A stretch of DNA of 64,000 nt from JBBITI01 sp963735055. GTDB lineage: Bacteria > Chloroflexota > Dehalococcoidia > Dehalococcoidales > UBA2162. The stretch lies in NCBI GenBank assembly GCA_963735055.1, contig CAVTJN010000006.1, forward strand, positions 1-64,000, written 5' to 3'. Of the stretch, positions 36,990 to 45,049 are shown one piece after another. The notes under the pieces were generated by a model that had not been told where the DNA came from, did no database searches, and was given only the letters and a program-made list of their open reading frames with translations. A program made the translations under genes and the position numbers. How positions within the stretch are numbered: the first letter of the stretch is position 1; every line of letters begins with the position of its first letter.

Positions 36990-38272
36990 TTTTCCTCCTT
37001 GATTCCCGCAGCCATACTCGCCACCGGCATCTCCGGCTGCCCCTGGAGCGCCCACGGACCCGTCTTCTCCACCCTCACCCGCACCAGGCAGCCGAGGTAG
37101 TTCCCGGGACCGTTGAAGAACACCAGTTTATCACTTCGCGTGCGTCCGCGCCACTTGCCCTTCGACTTCCCTTCCACGAGGACTTCCACCACCTCCCCTT
37201 CGAGTCGCTCGTTCATCTGCCGGGCGACTTCTTCCTGGAGCTCTTCGATCACCTTCAGCCGGCGGCTCTTCTCGCCAGCCGGAACGTCGTCCGCCAGGTG
37301 TTTCGAGGCGTAGGTCCCGGATCGAGGCGAATAACAGGCAACGTGGACGGCGTCCAACCTGAGTTCCGACAGCAGATCAACCGTGTGCTGGAACTGTTCG
37401 CCGGTCTCCGAAGGAAAGCCGACAATCACATCAGTACTGAGGGCAACTCCCGGTATCTCACGGCGGATCTCGGCGATGAGCTGACGGTAGTGACCGGCTG
37501 TGTACCCCCTCTTCATGGACTCCAGAACCGCATCGTCCCCTGACTGTACCGGCAGATTGATGTGGGCGCACACTCTGTCCAGCCGGGCAACACGGCGGAT
37601 CAGATCGTGAGTCATGTCCTTCGGATGGCTGGTAAGAAAACGGAGTCGGAGCAGCCCGTCAATCCCATTCAACTGCTCGAGCAGGCCGGCCAGGTCCCCC
37701 CCGCCCGCCAGGTCCCGGCCGTATGAGTCCACGTTCTGACCCAACAGAATGACCTCTTTAGCGCCCCGCCGCACCAGTTCGCGGACTTCGCCGCATATTT
37801 CACTCGACGGCCGGCTACGCTCGCGGCCGCGCCGGAAGGGCACGATGCAGTAGGTGCAGAAGTTGTTGCAGCCCTGCATGATGGGCACGTACACGCTTAC
37901 CGGAGGTCGTTCGGGCAATGTCTCGCTGGGGCGGATATCTTCCAACCAATGCGGCAAGTCTCCGGCCTTGAAGAAATGGTCAATCTGCGGGTACGCCTTC
38001 TTCAGGGCAGCCAAATCAGAATCGACGAAACAGCCGGTGACGGCGGCAATCATGCCCGGGCGTGACCGTTTGAGCTGACGGATCAAATGGAGTCGGTTGG
38101 TCACCCGGTTCTCGGCACTCTGACGGACAACGCAACTGTTGACCACCACGAGGTCGGCCTGTCCCGGCGCGGCGGCCGCCTGGTATCCACGCTGCTCCAG
38201 GATCGCGCCGAGCCGCTCCGACTCCGCTTTGTTCATCTGACAGCCGATTGTCCAGATATGATAGTAAGGCAT
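36986..38272 (-). CDS. miaB: tRNA methylthiotransferase MiaB
   Basis: MiaB is a radical-SAM enzyme that adds a methylthio group to N6-isopentenyl-A37 of tRNA. In this 428-residue protein the N-terminal cluster Cys are visible at about residues 11, 47 and 81, and the radical-SAM motif CxxxCxxC (CNNFCTYC) at about 135-142. YLVPYRRGRE-like IVPFRRGRE and the C-terminal TRAM domain (GEVVEVLVEGKSKGKWRGRTRSDKLV) complete the family pattern. An in-frame start exists at 38356, but ATG 38272 begins the conserved region. The stop overlaps the yajC start, so the two are coupled. Confidence 0.93.
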   Translation of the reverse strand: MPYYHIWTIGCQMNKAESERLGAILEQRGYQAAAAPGQADLVVVNSCVVRQSAENRVTNRLHLIRQLKRSRPGMIAAVTGCFVDSDLAALKKAYPQIDHFFKAGDLPHWLEDIRPSETLPERPPVSVYVPIMQGCNNFCTYCIVPFRRGRERSRPSSEICGEVRELVRRGAKEVILLGQNVDSYGRDLAGGGDLAGLLEQLNGIDGLLRLRFLTSHPKDMTHDLIRRVARLDRVCAHINLPVQSGDDAVLESMKRGYTAGHYRQLIAEIRREIPGVALSTDVIVGFPSETGEQFQHTVDLLSELRLDAVHVACYSPRSGTYASKHLADDVPAGEKSRRLKVIEELQEEVARQMNERLEGEVVEVLVEGKSKGKWRGRTRSDKLVFFNGPGNYLGCLVRVRVEKTGPWALQGQPEMPVASMAAGIKEEK

Positions 38273-38449
38273 CACTTCATCTCTCGGGAATATCTTGAAC
38301 CGCCTTTCAACCCATTCTATATTTTGCCGTGTGGTGAGGCAAACGAAGCGGGTCACCGGAACGTTGATTCCCTCGAGGACAGACCTTGATGTCTTGACTG
38401 CTCCCGCGTCGGGTCGCAGGACGGACCTCGCAGGAATGGCGAACGCAGT

Positions 38450-39304
38450 CTAGTCAGGAGCGGGTTTCCGGGTCCCGTACTTCTTGACAAAGGCAATGGC
38501 CTTCTTTCTGGTGGCATTCCGGGGGTTTTGCGCTTGTTGCCCGACAAAATCGAGTACCGGCCGCCGGTCGCGCAGCTGATCGCAGTACGATTCAAGACCA
38601 AGAATCACCTTCCCTATGGCGATGTTCCGGCACTCGTCGGTCTCGTAGACGTACGATCTCACTTTCAAAAGCTCATCGGTGATCCGCGCCCGGTATCGGG
38701 GGCGTGTCCGGGCGATGGCAGCCAGTGCCGAGATGGCGTGGTTGGCCGTAATCAGCTTTCCGGAGTTGAGTAAGCCGCACAATCGCTCCGTGATCGCACC
38801 CACTTTCGGGGACGCGCCGGCCCCTGCCAGGCACCCGACGACGTCGATCGCTGTCCATTTGAGAATGCTGTTGTCGCTCTCAAGCAGCCCCACAAAGAGG
38901 TGCGTATGCGGTAAGAGCGCCGACGGATTGCTGCGGGCGGTGGTCAGCAGTTCCTTCGCCGCTCCGTACTTCACTGCCGGGTCGGAAGACGACAGCGCTT
39001 CAAACATACGACGATCCTCCTGAACGCCGGGCACGAATGGCCCGGCCCAACCGGCGACGAGTTGCTCCTTTCTGGACTTGGACCAGCTCTTGACCTGTCG
39101 CTCCCGCTTCATCACAGCGGAGACATCATCATGCCGCTCGCTGTAGACCAGATATACCGGGCGGCGGGTGAGCGTATACTTGGCGCCGGTGCCGGCGTTG
39201 TGTTTCTTGACCCGTTCCTCGAGGTCGGCGGTGATGCCGGAGTACAGAGAACTGTCGCGGCATCTGACCATGTAGAAGAACCGTGCCCCAGCCGCATTGG
39301 CCAT
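38450..39304 (-). CDS. GIY-YIG nuclease-like domain fused to a HEAT-like repeat domain
   Basis: From ATG 39304 (GAGG about 9 bases ahead) the protein has 284 residues. Residues 8-90 are a UPF0213-type GIY-YIG domain (FYMVRCRDSSLYSGITADLEERVKKHNAG, then RRPVYLVYSE). Residues 100-284 are a helical, HEAT-like repeat domain (DPAVKYGAAKELL, ILKWTAIDVVGCLAG, ANHAISALAAIA). At residue 100 an ATG (39007) lies exactly 8 bases after a perfect AGGAGG, so the HEAT part may be translated separately, or two genes may have been joined by loss of a stop codon. The frame upstream of 39304 is the reverse of tRNA-Ser and is excluded. Function unknown. Confidence 0.7.
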   Translation of the reverse strand: MANAAGARFFYMVRCRDSSLYSGITADLEERVKKHNAGTGAKYTLTRRPVYLVYSERHDDVSAVMKRERQVKSWSKSRKEQLVAGWAGPFVPGVQEDRRMFEALSSSDPAVKYGAAKELLTTARSNPSALLPHTHLFVGLLESDNSILKWTAIDVVGCLAGAGASPKVGAITERLCGLLNSGKLITANHAISALAAIARTRPRYRARITDELLKVRSYVYETDECRNIAIGKVILGLESYCDQLRDRRPVLDFVGQQAQNPRNATRKKAIAFVKKYGTRKPAPD

Positions 39305-39352
39305 CCGGCTTGCCTCGCTCCTTCGGCGTGATCTCTTCGACTCCGCACAGGA

Positions 39353-39444
39353 TGGCGGAGGGAGTGGGATTCGAACCCACGACCCCACTTTCGCAGGGCA
39401 AGCGCTTAGCAGGCGCCCGCACTAGACCACTATGCGATCCCTCC
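39353..39444 (-). tRNA. tRNA-Ser (GCT anticodon)
   Basis: On the minus strand the acceptor GGAGGGA pairs with TCCCTCC, followed by discriminator G and an encoded CCA. The D stem is short (GCA/TGC). The anticodon loop CTGCTAA gives anticodon GCT, reading AGC/AGT serine codons. A long variable arm (CCC...GGG) marks a class II tRNA, and the T arm is GTGGG-TTCGAAT-CCCAC. All stems pair except one wobble in the anticodon stem. The complementary protein frame matches the false ORF common over tRNAs. Confidence 0.96.
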
Positions 39445-39546
39445 TCGCTGAAGACCTTTATATTCTATGGCATGGGGTCCCTTTTTACAACGTCGCGCAG
39501 CTTTCTTCGCCCGTCCCACAGTTCACATGCCGAACAATATGGTTCG

Positions 39547-39555
39547 TGCTATCAT
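39547..39555 (+). promoter_or_regulatory. Extended -10 promoter for birA
   Basis: TGC precedes TATCAT (39550-39555), a near-consensus extended -10, about 16 bases before the probable GTG start. No clear -35 is seen. Confidence 0.35.
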
Positions 39556-39570
39556 TGCGGGAACGTCGCG

Positions 39571-40368
39571 GTGGATGATGTGGAAACAGACGCGCTATCT
39601 TCGTTGTCAGTCGCCAATGAGCTCGGCACAGCTATCGTCGGCAAGCGCGTCCTCTACTACTCCCGCCTGACCTCCACCATGGATGTTGCCAGAGAGGAAG
39701 CCCGGAAGGGGGCGGCGGAAGGAACGGTGGTCCTCGCCGGCGAGCAGACGGCCGGGCGCGGCCGTTTGAAACGGAACTGGTTGGCACCCCCGGGAAACGT
39801 CGCCCTCTCGGTGGTACTGTACCCCCGAGTTCCGGAGCTATCCTCGCTTATCATGCTGGCGTCCCTGGCGGCGGTGCACAGCGTTGCAGCCGTGGCCGGC
39901 ATCGTTCCCGGTCTCAAATGGCCCAACGACGTGCTGGTGGGCGGCCGGAAAGTGGCCGGGATCCTCATTGAGACCGATGCCCGGCCTTCAGCCGGGGCCC
40001 GCGTTGCCTACGCTGTCGTCGGCATCGGCATTAACGTCGATCTCAACCCCACTCACTTCCCGGAGATCGAACCGACTGCGACGGGCCTGTCCCTGGAGGC
40101 GAGCGAGCCGGTTTCTCGCCTCAGCCTGGTGCGCGCCCTGCTGGTAGAACTGGATGCACTGTATCTGCGACTGAGATCAGGCGAGTCGTTGTACGAGGAA
40201 TGGCGCGACCGGTTGGTCACCCTCGGGCAACGCGTGCGGGTGCATTCGGTGGAGGCCGCCTACGAAGGGATCGCCGAATCGGTAGACCGCGATGGTAGCC
40301 TGCTGGTACGCACCGCGGCCGGCGGGCTCACGCGGGTTGTGGCTGGGGATGTCTCCCTGAGTCGTTAG
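39571..40368 (+). CDS. birA: Biotin-[acetyl-CoA-carboxylase] ligase, monofunctional
   Basis: BirA makes biotinyl-AMP and attaches biotin to carrier proteins. The protein (about 265 residues from GTG 39571) has the ATP/biotin loop GRGRLKRNW, KWPNDVLV, and the catalytic-domain segment YAVVGIGINVDL. A small C-terminal domain follows (LVTLGQRVRVHS). It has no N-terminal helix-turn-helix, so it does not act as a biotin repressor. The frame is open to 39283, but that part is antisense to tRNA-Ser and cannot be coding. The GTG start has weak ribosome-site support; a second GTG lies at 39580. A strong hairpin follows the stop. Confidence 0.93.
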   Translation: MDDVETDALSSLSVANELGTAIVGKRVLYYSRLTSTMDVAREEARKGAAEGTVVLAGEQTAGRGRLKRNWLAPPGNVALSVVLYPRVPELSSLIMLASLAAVHSVAAVAGIVPGLKWPNDVLVGGRKVAGILIETDARPSAGARVAYAVVGIGINVDLNPTHFPEIEPTATGLSLEASEPVSRLSLVRALLVELDALYLRLRSGESLYEEWRDRLVTLGQRVRVHSVEAAYEGIAESVDRDGSLLVRTAAGGLTRVVAGDVSLSR

Positions 40369-40407
40369 CCGGGAGCCGTCCTCTCCATCTGGGAGGACGG
40401 CTCCCGG
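40369..40407. terminator. Hairpin between birA and the SPFH gene
   Basis: A perfect 15-bp inverted repeat (arm CCGGGAGCCGTCCTC) with a 9-base loop starts immediately after the birA stop and lies between convergent genes. There is no T run after it. It is well placed to end transcription in either direction. Confidence 0.7.
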
Positions 40408-40427
40408 CTGCGCGGGTCAATTCCTGG

Positions 40428-41183
40428 CTAAGACTTCTTCTCTCTGGGCATCAAAGCCGTCAGCATCTCGATGGGCAGCGGGAAGATTATCGTGCTGCTC
40501 TTCTCCGAAGCAATTTCAGTGAGCGTCTGCAGGTATCGCAACTGCAGCGTCGTTGGCTCCTTGGCAATTATGGCTCCCGCTTCGGCCAACCTGGCCGAAG
40601 CCTGGAATTCGCCGTCGGCATGAATGATCTTGGCCCGTCTCTCCCGCTCCGCTTCCGCCTGCGCCGCCATGGACCTTCTCATTGTCTCCGGGAGCTCGAC
40701 GTCCTTGATCTCGACAATGCTGACCTTAACCCCCCACGGATCGGTCTGCTCGTCGATGATCTGCTGGAGTTTCTGGTTGAGCTCCTCCCGCTGTGATAGC
40801 AGTTCGTCAAGCTCGGATTGCCCCAGGACATTCCGGAGGGTGGTCTGCGAAATAAGCGATGTCGCCCTGATGTGGTCCAGTACTTTCACCACTGAGGACT
40901 CCGGGTCCACTACCCGGAAATAGACCACCGCGTTCACTTTGACCGTGACGTTGTCTTTAGTGATAACGTCCTGCGGCGGAACGTCCATCGTGACGATCCT
41001 CAGGTCGACTTTCACCATGCGGTCGAAGAAGGGGATGATCAGGAAGAAGCCCGGCCCCTTCGCGCCGATGAGGCGCCCGAGCCGGAAGATAACCCCCCTT
41101 TCATACTCCTGAACTATCTTGATGGCCGTTGAAAGCACGATCAAGATGAACAGGGCGACAAAGACGATCCAGATGTAGTTCAT
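40428..41183 (-). CDS. SPFH/stomatin family membrane protein (slipin)
   Basis: The 251-residue protein has one N-terminal membrane segment (about 4-26) and then the SPFH band-7 domain, starting KIVQEYERGVIFRLGRLIGAKGPGFFLIIPF and continuing VDLRIVTMDVPPQDVITKDNVTV. A coiled helix with AAQAEAERERRAKIIHADGE follows, and the end is IIFPLPIEML. Stomatins form oligomeric scaffolds in lipid domains and often pair with NfeD proteins, as here: the NfeD gene lies 16 bases upstream on the same strand. AAGGAGGAG precedes ATG 41183. No partner protease is adjacent. Confidence 0.92.
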   Translation of the reverse strand: MNYIWIVFVALFILIVLSTAIKIVQEYERGVIFRLGRLIGAKGPGFFLIIPFFDRMVKVDLRIVTMDVPPQDVITKDNVTVKVNAVVYFRVVDPESSVVKVLDHIRATSLISQTTLRNVLGQSELDELLSQREELNQKLQQIIDEQTDPWGVKVSIVEIKDVELPETMRRSMAAQAEAERERRAKIIHADGEFQASARLAEAGAIIAKEPTTLQLRYLQTLTEIASEKSSTIIFPLPIEMLTALMPREKKS

Positions 41184-41199
41184 GAGCTCTCCTCCTTTT

Positions 41200-41490
41200 T
41201 CACTTCCTGGTGACGTAGACAGTCAGGTCCTCAACCCGTCTGATGGTCACCTCTTCTCCGACCTGCGCCGGGCCGCTCTCAGACACTGCAGCCCACAGTT
41301 CTCCCTTGAAAAGCACCATCCCATGAGGATTGAGGGGCGTTTTGACCACGGCTTTCTTGCCAATGAGTTCCTCGCGTCCGGTGGTTACCTGGCGCCGGTG
41401 TGCCCTGACTACCCTCTCAATGGCAAACCAGAGAAACCCGGCGACCATGATTGCCACTATCACGACCAGCCACGGACTCACACTATTCAC
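41200..41490 (-). CDS. NfeD-like membrane protein, short form
   Basis: From GTG 41490 (AAGGGGGGA upstream) the 96-residue product has one membrane helix (about 5-28, WLVVIVAIMVAGFLWFAIERVV) and a beta-barrel OB-fold like the C-terminal domain of NfeD (ELIGKKAVVKTPLNPHGMVLFKGELWAAVSE, then VTIRRVEDLTVYVT). The long form with an N-terminal ClpP-like protease is missing. The gene precedes the stomatin gene in the same transcript, the usual partner arrangement. The open frame reaches 41631, but the extra N-terminal part shows no homology and contains cysteine- and proline-rich sequence unlike an N-terminus. Confidence 0.85.
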   Translation of the reverse strand: MNSVSPWLVVIVAIMVAGFLWFAIERVVRAHRRQVTTGREELIGKKAVVKTPLNPHGMVLFKGELWAAVSESGPAQVGEEVTIRRVEDLTVYVTRK

Positions 41491-41682
41491 AGGTCCCCCC
41501 TTACAGGGAATTGGCGAACCGGGCGCGACTGGAGATGACCATGAAAACCACCGCAACGCGCCCTGAACGAAGCAGCTCCCTTCCCTACGAGAAATCTGGC
41601 TCATTTTATGATGATTGCCCCCTGAATGCAATACGCACGAATCCCGGGACCGTCGTAAGGTCCGCCTCCGCCAGCAGTCTGA

Positions 41683-41711
41683 TTGAACGTCTCCCCGGGG
41701 TGGTGTAGAAT
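41683..41711 (+). promoter_or_regulatory. Sigma70-like promoter for the histidine operon
   Basis: TTGAAC (41683-41688), a 17-base spacer and TAGAAT (41706-41711), each five of six to consensus. The predicted start near 41718 gives a leader of about 30 bases before hisZ. No attenuator-like histidine leader peptide is visible. Confidence 0.6.
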
Positions 41712-41747
41712 CTACAAAGCAGTCGGGACAGGACGGAATTGACTCTC

Positions 41748-42980
41748 ATGCCGGTCGAAAAATGCAAAGGCACGCGGGATTTGACGCCACGGGAAATGGC
41801 CCGTTTCCGCGTCGTCGAAAACGTGTTCCGGGAGGGCTGCCTCAAATGGGGATACGACGAGGTCAGGACACCGACCCTCGAGTACTTGTACTTGTTCACC
41901 GCCGCCGGCACGCTGACGCCGGGCCGGTTGGGTAGGGTCTACTCCTTTCTCGATTGGGATGGGTGGAGTGGGGAGCGAGTAGTGTTGCGGCCCGAAGGAA
42001 CCATCCCCATCGCACGCTACTACATCGAAACCACCGGCGGCCAGGGTCTGGCCAAGCTGTTCTACGTGAGTAACGTGTTCAGCTTCGAAGAAACCGGCGC
42101 CGAAACCAGGGAAAAGTGGCAATGCGGCGCAGAGCTCATCGGAGCCGGGTCCCCTGCCGCCGATGTCGAGCTGGTCCTGATGGCGCTGGAAATGCTGAAG
42201 AAGCTGGGGTTGAGGGATGTCGAATTACGCCTGTCGCACGCCGGGCTGATTCGGGCCATACTCAGCAAGATCGATATCACCCACGAGGCCCAGACTCAGT
42301 TATTCGATCGCGTCCTCGATGGCGACACCGCTAGTCTGGTCGCGGCCAGGCCGGAGCTGGCCCGGGTCGTGGCACCCCTGCTTAGTGCCAAGGGCCGCTC
42401 CTCAGGTTTTCTGAAGAACGTGTCGGTGTTGCTGGGGCATGATCTCGCGGAGCTTCAGGAACCGCTCGGCGATTTCACCAGGGTCGCCGCAATGCTGGAC
42501 AGCGTCGGCACGCCCTACGAGATCGACATTGCGTCGGGCCGCGGTTTCGAATACTATACCGGGCTGATCTTTCAGCTCTGGGCCGGCGGTCAGATGGTCG
42601 CAGGGGGCGGACGGTACGATGCCCTGATCCCCCTGCTGGGAGGACACGCCACGCCGGCCTCCGGCTTCGCCCTTTACGTGGACAAACTGATGACCATGGT
42701 GGAACCCCGGGTGCCCGTTCAGCACACAGCCGAAAAGGTCGTCGTGCGGACACCGGTGGTCGAGGGAAACGTGAAAGAAGCCTTCGAAACAGTCAGCGCC
42801 CTCCATGCCTCGGGTTTCAGGGCTGAAGTCCGGTTGGCGTCTTCCCCGGAGGAGCCGCCCGCAAGATGGGCCCTGGAGATGCGCGAGACGGGTTGGCGCT
42901 TCTCTTTGTGGGACACCAGCCAGGGCAACCACTACGAGATGGCATCTTTGGATGAGGTCATTGCCCGGCTCAAGGCCTAG
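41748..42980 (+). CDS. hisZ: ATP phosphoribosyltransferase regulatory subunit HisZ (HisRS-like)
   Basis: The 410-residue protein resembles histidyl-tRNA synthetase: motif 2-like VVLRPEGTIPIARYYIETT, FYVSNVFSFEETGAETREKWQCGAELIG, GRGFEYYTGLIFQLW, and GGGRYDALIPLLG. In organisms with short HisG, such a paralogue (HisZ) is an obligate partner that forms the HisG-HisZ complex and conveys histidine feedback. Its position at the head of the his operon, before a HisG without a regulatory domain, supports HisZ over HisS. The C-terminal anticodon-binding domain is weak, also consistent. ATG 41748 is taken as start; an in-frame TTG at 41739 is an alternative. Confidence 0.88.
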   Translation: MPVEKCKGTRDLTPREMARFRVVENVFREGCLKWGYDEVRTPTLEYLYLFTAAGTLTPGRLGRVYSFLDWDGWSGERVVLRPEGTIPIARYYIETTGGQGLAKLFYVSNVFSFEETGAETREKWQCGAELIGAGSPAADVELVLMALEMLKKLGLRDVELRLSHAGLIRAILSKIDITHEAQTQLFDRVLDGDTASLVAARPELARVVAPLLSAKGRSSGFLKNVSVLLGHDLAELQEPLGDFTRVAAMLDSVGTPYEIDIASGRGFEYYTGLIFQLWAGGQMVAGGGRYDALIPLLGGHATPASGFALYVDKLMTMVEPRVPVQHTAEKVVVRTPVVEGNVKEAFETVSALHASGFRAEVRLASSPEEPPARWALEMRETGWRFSLWDTSQGNHYEMASLDEVIARLKA

Positions 42981-43009
42981 CCCGCGGCATTCCAGGTTAT
43001 CTTCGTTCT

Positions 43010-43618
43010 ATGCAGATTGACTTCAAGAAAGAGTACAAGAGCCTGTACACCGCCTCAACCAGGAGCGCCGTCATCGTGGACGTCCCTGAGTTCACCTTCC
43101 TTATGGTCGATGGAACGGGCGACCCGAATACTTCGGCGGAATACCAGGCGGGCCTCGAGGCACTGTATGCCGTGTCATATTGGTTGAAGTTTGCCGTCAA
43201 GAAGGGCAAAGAGGCCGTTGACTTTGCCGTGATGCCTCTCGAAGGACTGTGGTGGACCGAGGACATGGCGCAGTTCAGCCCGGACCGTAAGGACATCTGG
43301 CAGTGGACGGCGATGATCATGCAGCCGGAATATGTGACGCCGGCCTCTACCAAGAAGCGCTGGCCCAGGTCGGCAGAAAGAAGAGTATCCCTGCCCTTTC
43401 CAAGTTGAGGTTGGCGCCGTTCCACGAAGGGCAGTGTGCTCAGATCATGTACATCGGGCCCTATTCAGGGGAGGGCCCGACAATCACTGATGCTGCACGG
43501 CTTCATCAACGGCCAGGGCCGCCATCTCAGGGGCAAGCACCATGAGATATACCTCGGCGACCCCAGGAGGTCAGCCCCCGAAAAGCTGAAGACCATCATC
43601 AGGCAGCCGGTCACATGA
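43010..43618 (+). CDS. GyrI-like small-molecule-binding protein (frame interrupted twice)
   Basis: Three reading frames join into a 202-residue GyrI-like protein: IDFKKEYKSLYTAS at the start (43010), then PALSKLRLAPFHEGQCAQIMYIGPYSGEGPTI in a second frame from about 43343 to 43487, then HGFINGQGRHLRGKHHEIYLGD in a third to TGA 43618. The terminal segment (LRGKHHEIYLGDPRRSAPEKLKT) is the recognisable end of this family. Such proteins bind aromatic or amphipathic small molecules and can be part of AraC/MerR regulators; this one has no DNA-binding domain. The stop overlaps the hisG start by 4 bases, so it belongs to the his operon in this arrangement. Confidence 0.75.
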
Positions 43619-44448
43619 GTGCGGTGAAGCTGGCACTGCCCAAAGGCCGGTTGATGGCGGAGACATCGGCTTTGCTGGATCGGGCAGACTGGGGGCTGAG
43701 CGATTATCACGAGGGAACGCGCTCCTACCGGCTGACCGGCCGTAAGTTCCCCGACCTGCAGGCCAAGATCTTCCAGGAGAAGGACATCCCGATCCAGGTC
43801 GCCGTGGGCAACTACGACTTCGGTATTTGCGGTCTGGACTGGGTCGAGGAGCTTACCGCAAAATATCCGAGTTCGGCACTGATCAGACTCCGTGATCTGG
43901 GATTTGGCCGCGGGGCAGTTTACGCCGTTGCCGCCGGGAACGGTGACGCACCGGTCCTTGAGGCACTGCGGGACAGAAAAGACGGTGTACGCCTGGTGAG
44001 CGAGTATCCCAATCTGGCCGAAGCCTTCGCTCTCAAACTCAGGTTAAGGAGATTCAGCGTATTCCCGCTGTGGGGCGGGGCCGAGGTCTATCCACCCGAA
44101 AGTGCCGACCTCGCCCTCATGGCCGCAAAAGACCTTGATGCTCCGTTTGACCATGGCCTGAACGCGGTGGGTACGGTTCTCCGGTTCAGCGCGTGCCTTA
44201 TCGCCAACCGGGACCGGTGGGAACGAAGGGACCTCAGCGCCATCCTCGCTTCCCTTGAAGCGGCCCTTCCCACATCGCCGGTATCGGCGGCATCCCCGGC
44301 CGTCGAATTGGCCCACTCGGTGTCGGGGACATCCCGTTCACGGGATTTTCTGATCAGCCCGGATACGGTGCGGCTGGCTTTGCCCGACGGCCATCAGCAG
44401 GCGCCGACCGTCGCGTCTGCTCAAAAAGGCCGGGATACAGATGAATGA
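43615..44448 (+). CDS. hisG: ATP phosphoribosyltransferase HisG, first copy of a tandem pair (5' part)
   Basis: HisG joins ATP and PRPP in the first step of histidine synthesis. Residues 1-218 form a complete short-form HisG-like unit: LALPKGRL (6-13), the DIPIQVAVGNYDFGICGLDW segment and SACLIANRDRW. However, the usual PRPP-binding loop, (S/T)-(S/T)-G-x-T-L, reads AAKDLDAPFDHGL here (about 170-182), so PRPP binding is doubtful. A 33-residue linker follows, and then, from about residue 252, the beginning of a second HisG (TVRLALPDGHQQAPTV). No stop or ribosome site separates them. The frame then shifts by one extra base near 44420 and continues in the next listed ORF. The ATG overlaps the preceding stop (ATGA). 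Confidence 0.85.
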   Translation: MSAVKLALPKGRLMAETSALLDRADWGLSDYHEGTRSYRLTGRKFPDLQAKIFQEKDIPIQVAVGNYDFGICGLDWVEELTAKYPSSALIRLRDLGFGRGAVYAVAAGNGDAPVLEALRDRKDGVRLVSEYPNLAEAFALKLRLRRFSVFPLWGGAEVYPPESADLALMAAKDLDAPFDHGLNAVGTVLRFSACLIANRDRWERRDLSAILASLEAALPTSPVSAASPAVELAHSVSGTSRSRDFLISPDTVRLALPDGHQQAPTVASAQKGRDTDE

Positions 44449-45049
44449 TTATCCGTCCGCGACCGGTAACCGCCGCCCGTCAGTGGCGGGAATTCCCGGG
44501 TTGTCTGTCAAAGTGGTGAGACCCCAGGATATGCCCATGCAGGTCGCCGCGGGCAATTTCGACCTGGCGATCACCGGCCGGGATTGGCTGCGCGACCACC
44601 TGTACCAGTTCCCCTCCAGCCCGGCCACCGAGTTGCTCGACCTCAAGTTCGCCCGGGTGAGAATAGTGGCCGTGGTCGTCAATGACGTCCCGGTGTCCGA
44701 CGGATTCGAACTCCGCGAATTCTGGGCATCCAGATCAGAACCGATCAGGATCGCCGCCGAGTACGTGAACATCGCCGACAGGTACGCCCGCGACCACCAC
44801 CTCGGACGATACCGCGTGATTCCAACCTGGGGGGCCACCGAGGCTTTTCTGCCGGAAGACGCCGACCTGCTCATTGAGAACACCGAAACCGGCCGCACCA
44901 TCGCCCGGCACAATCTCAAGATCATCGATGCTCTATTCGAATCCACCGGCCTGCTCGTCGGCAATCCGGGAACCATTGAGGCCAGTCCGGCGAAGCATGC
45001 CACGGTGTCTCTAATTTCAGACTATCTGCGCAAAGCAGTGGAGAGCTAG
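44441..45049 (+). CDS. hisG: ATP phosphoribosyltransferase HisG, second copy (3' part)
   Basis: This frame holds the rest of the second HisG unit; its real N-terminus (LALPDGHQQAP) lies in the previous frame, so the ATG at 44441 is not a true start. The join gives LLKKAGIQMNDYPSATGNRRP, the standard early HisG sequence. Motifs are VVRPQDMPMQVAAGNFDLAITGRDWL, IRIAAEYVNIADRYA, and an intact PRPP loop NTETGRTIARHN. The N-terminal motif here is LPDGHQ instead of LPKGRL. Thus the first copy keeps LPKGRL and loses the PRPP loop, and the second does the opposite. Together they would make a fused protein of about 477 residues working with HisZ. hisD starts at the next base after the stop. Confidence 0.85.
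   Translation: MNDYPSATGNRRPSVAGIPGLSVKVVRPQDMPMQVAAGNFDLAITGRDWLRDHLYQFPSSPATELLDLKFARVRIVAVVVNDVPVSDGFELREFWASRSEPIRIAAEYVNIADRYARDHHLGRYRVIPTWGATEAFLPEDADLLIENTETGRTIARHNLKIIDALFESTGLLVGNPGTIEASPAKHATVSLISDYLRKAVES

Noticed and set aside
39283..39570. N-terminal extension of birA
   Set aside because: The extension is antisense to tRNA-Ser and has no homology to BirA; the same holds for the first 28 codons of the GIY-YIG frame.
41748..42980. True histidyl-tRNA synthetase (HisS)
   Set aside because: The HisRS-like motifs are partial, and the gene heads a his operon with a short HisG, so HisZ is more likely; a second, canonical hisS elsewhere in the genome would settle this.
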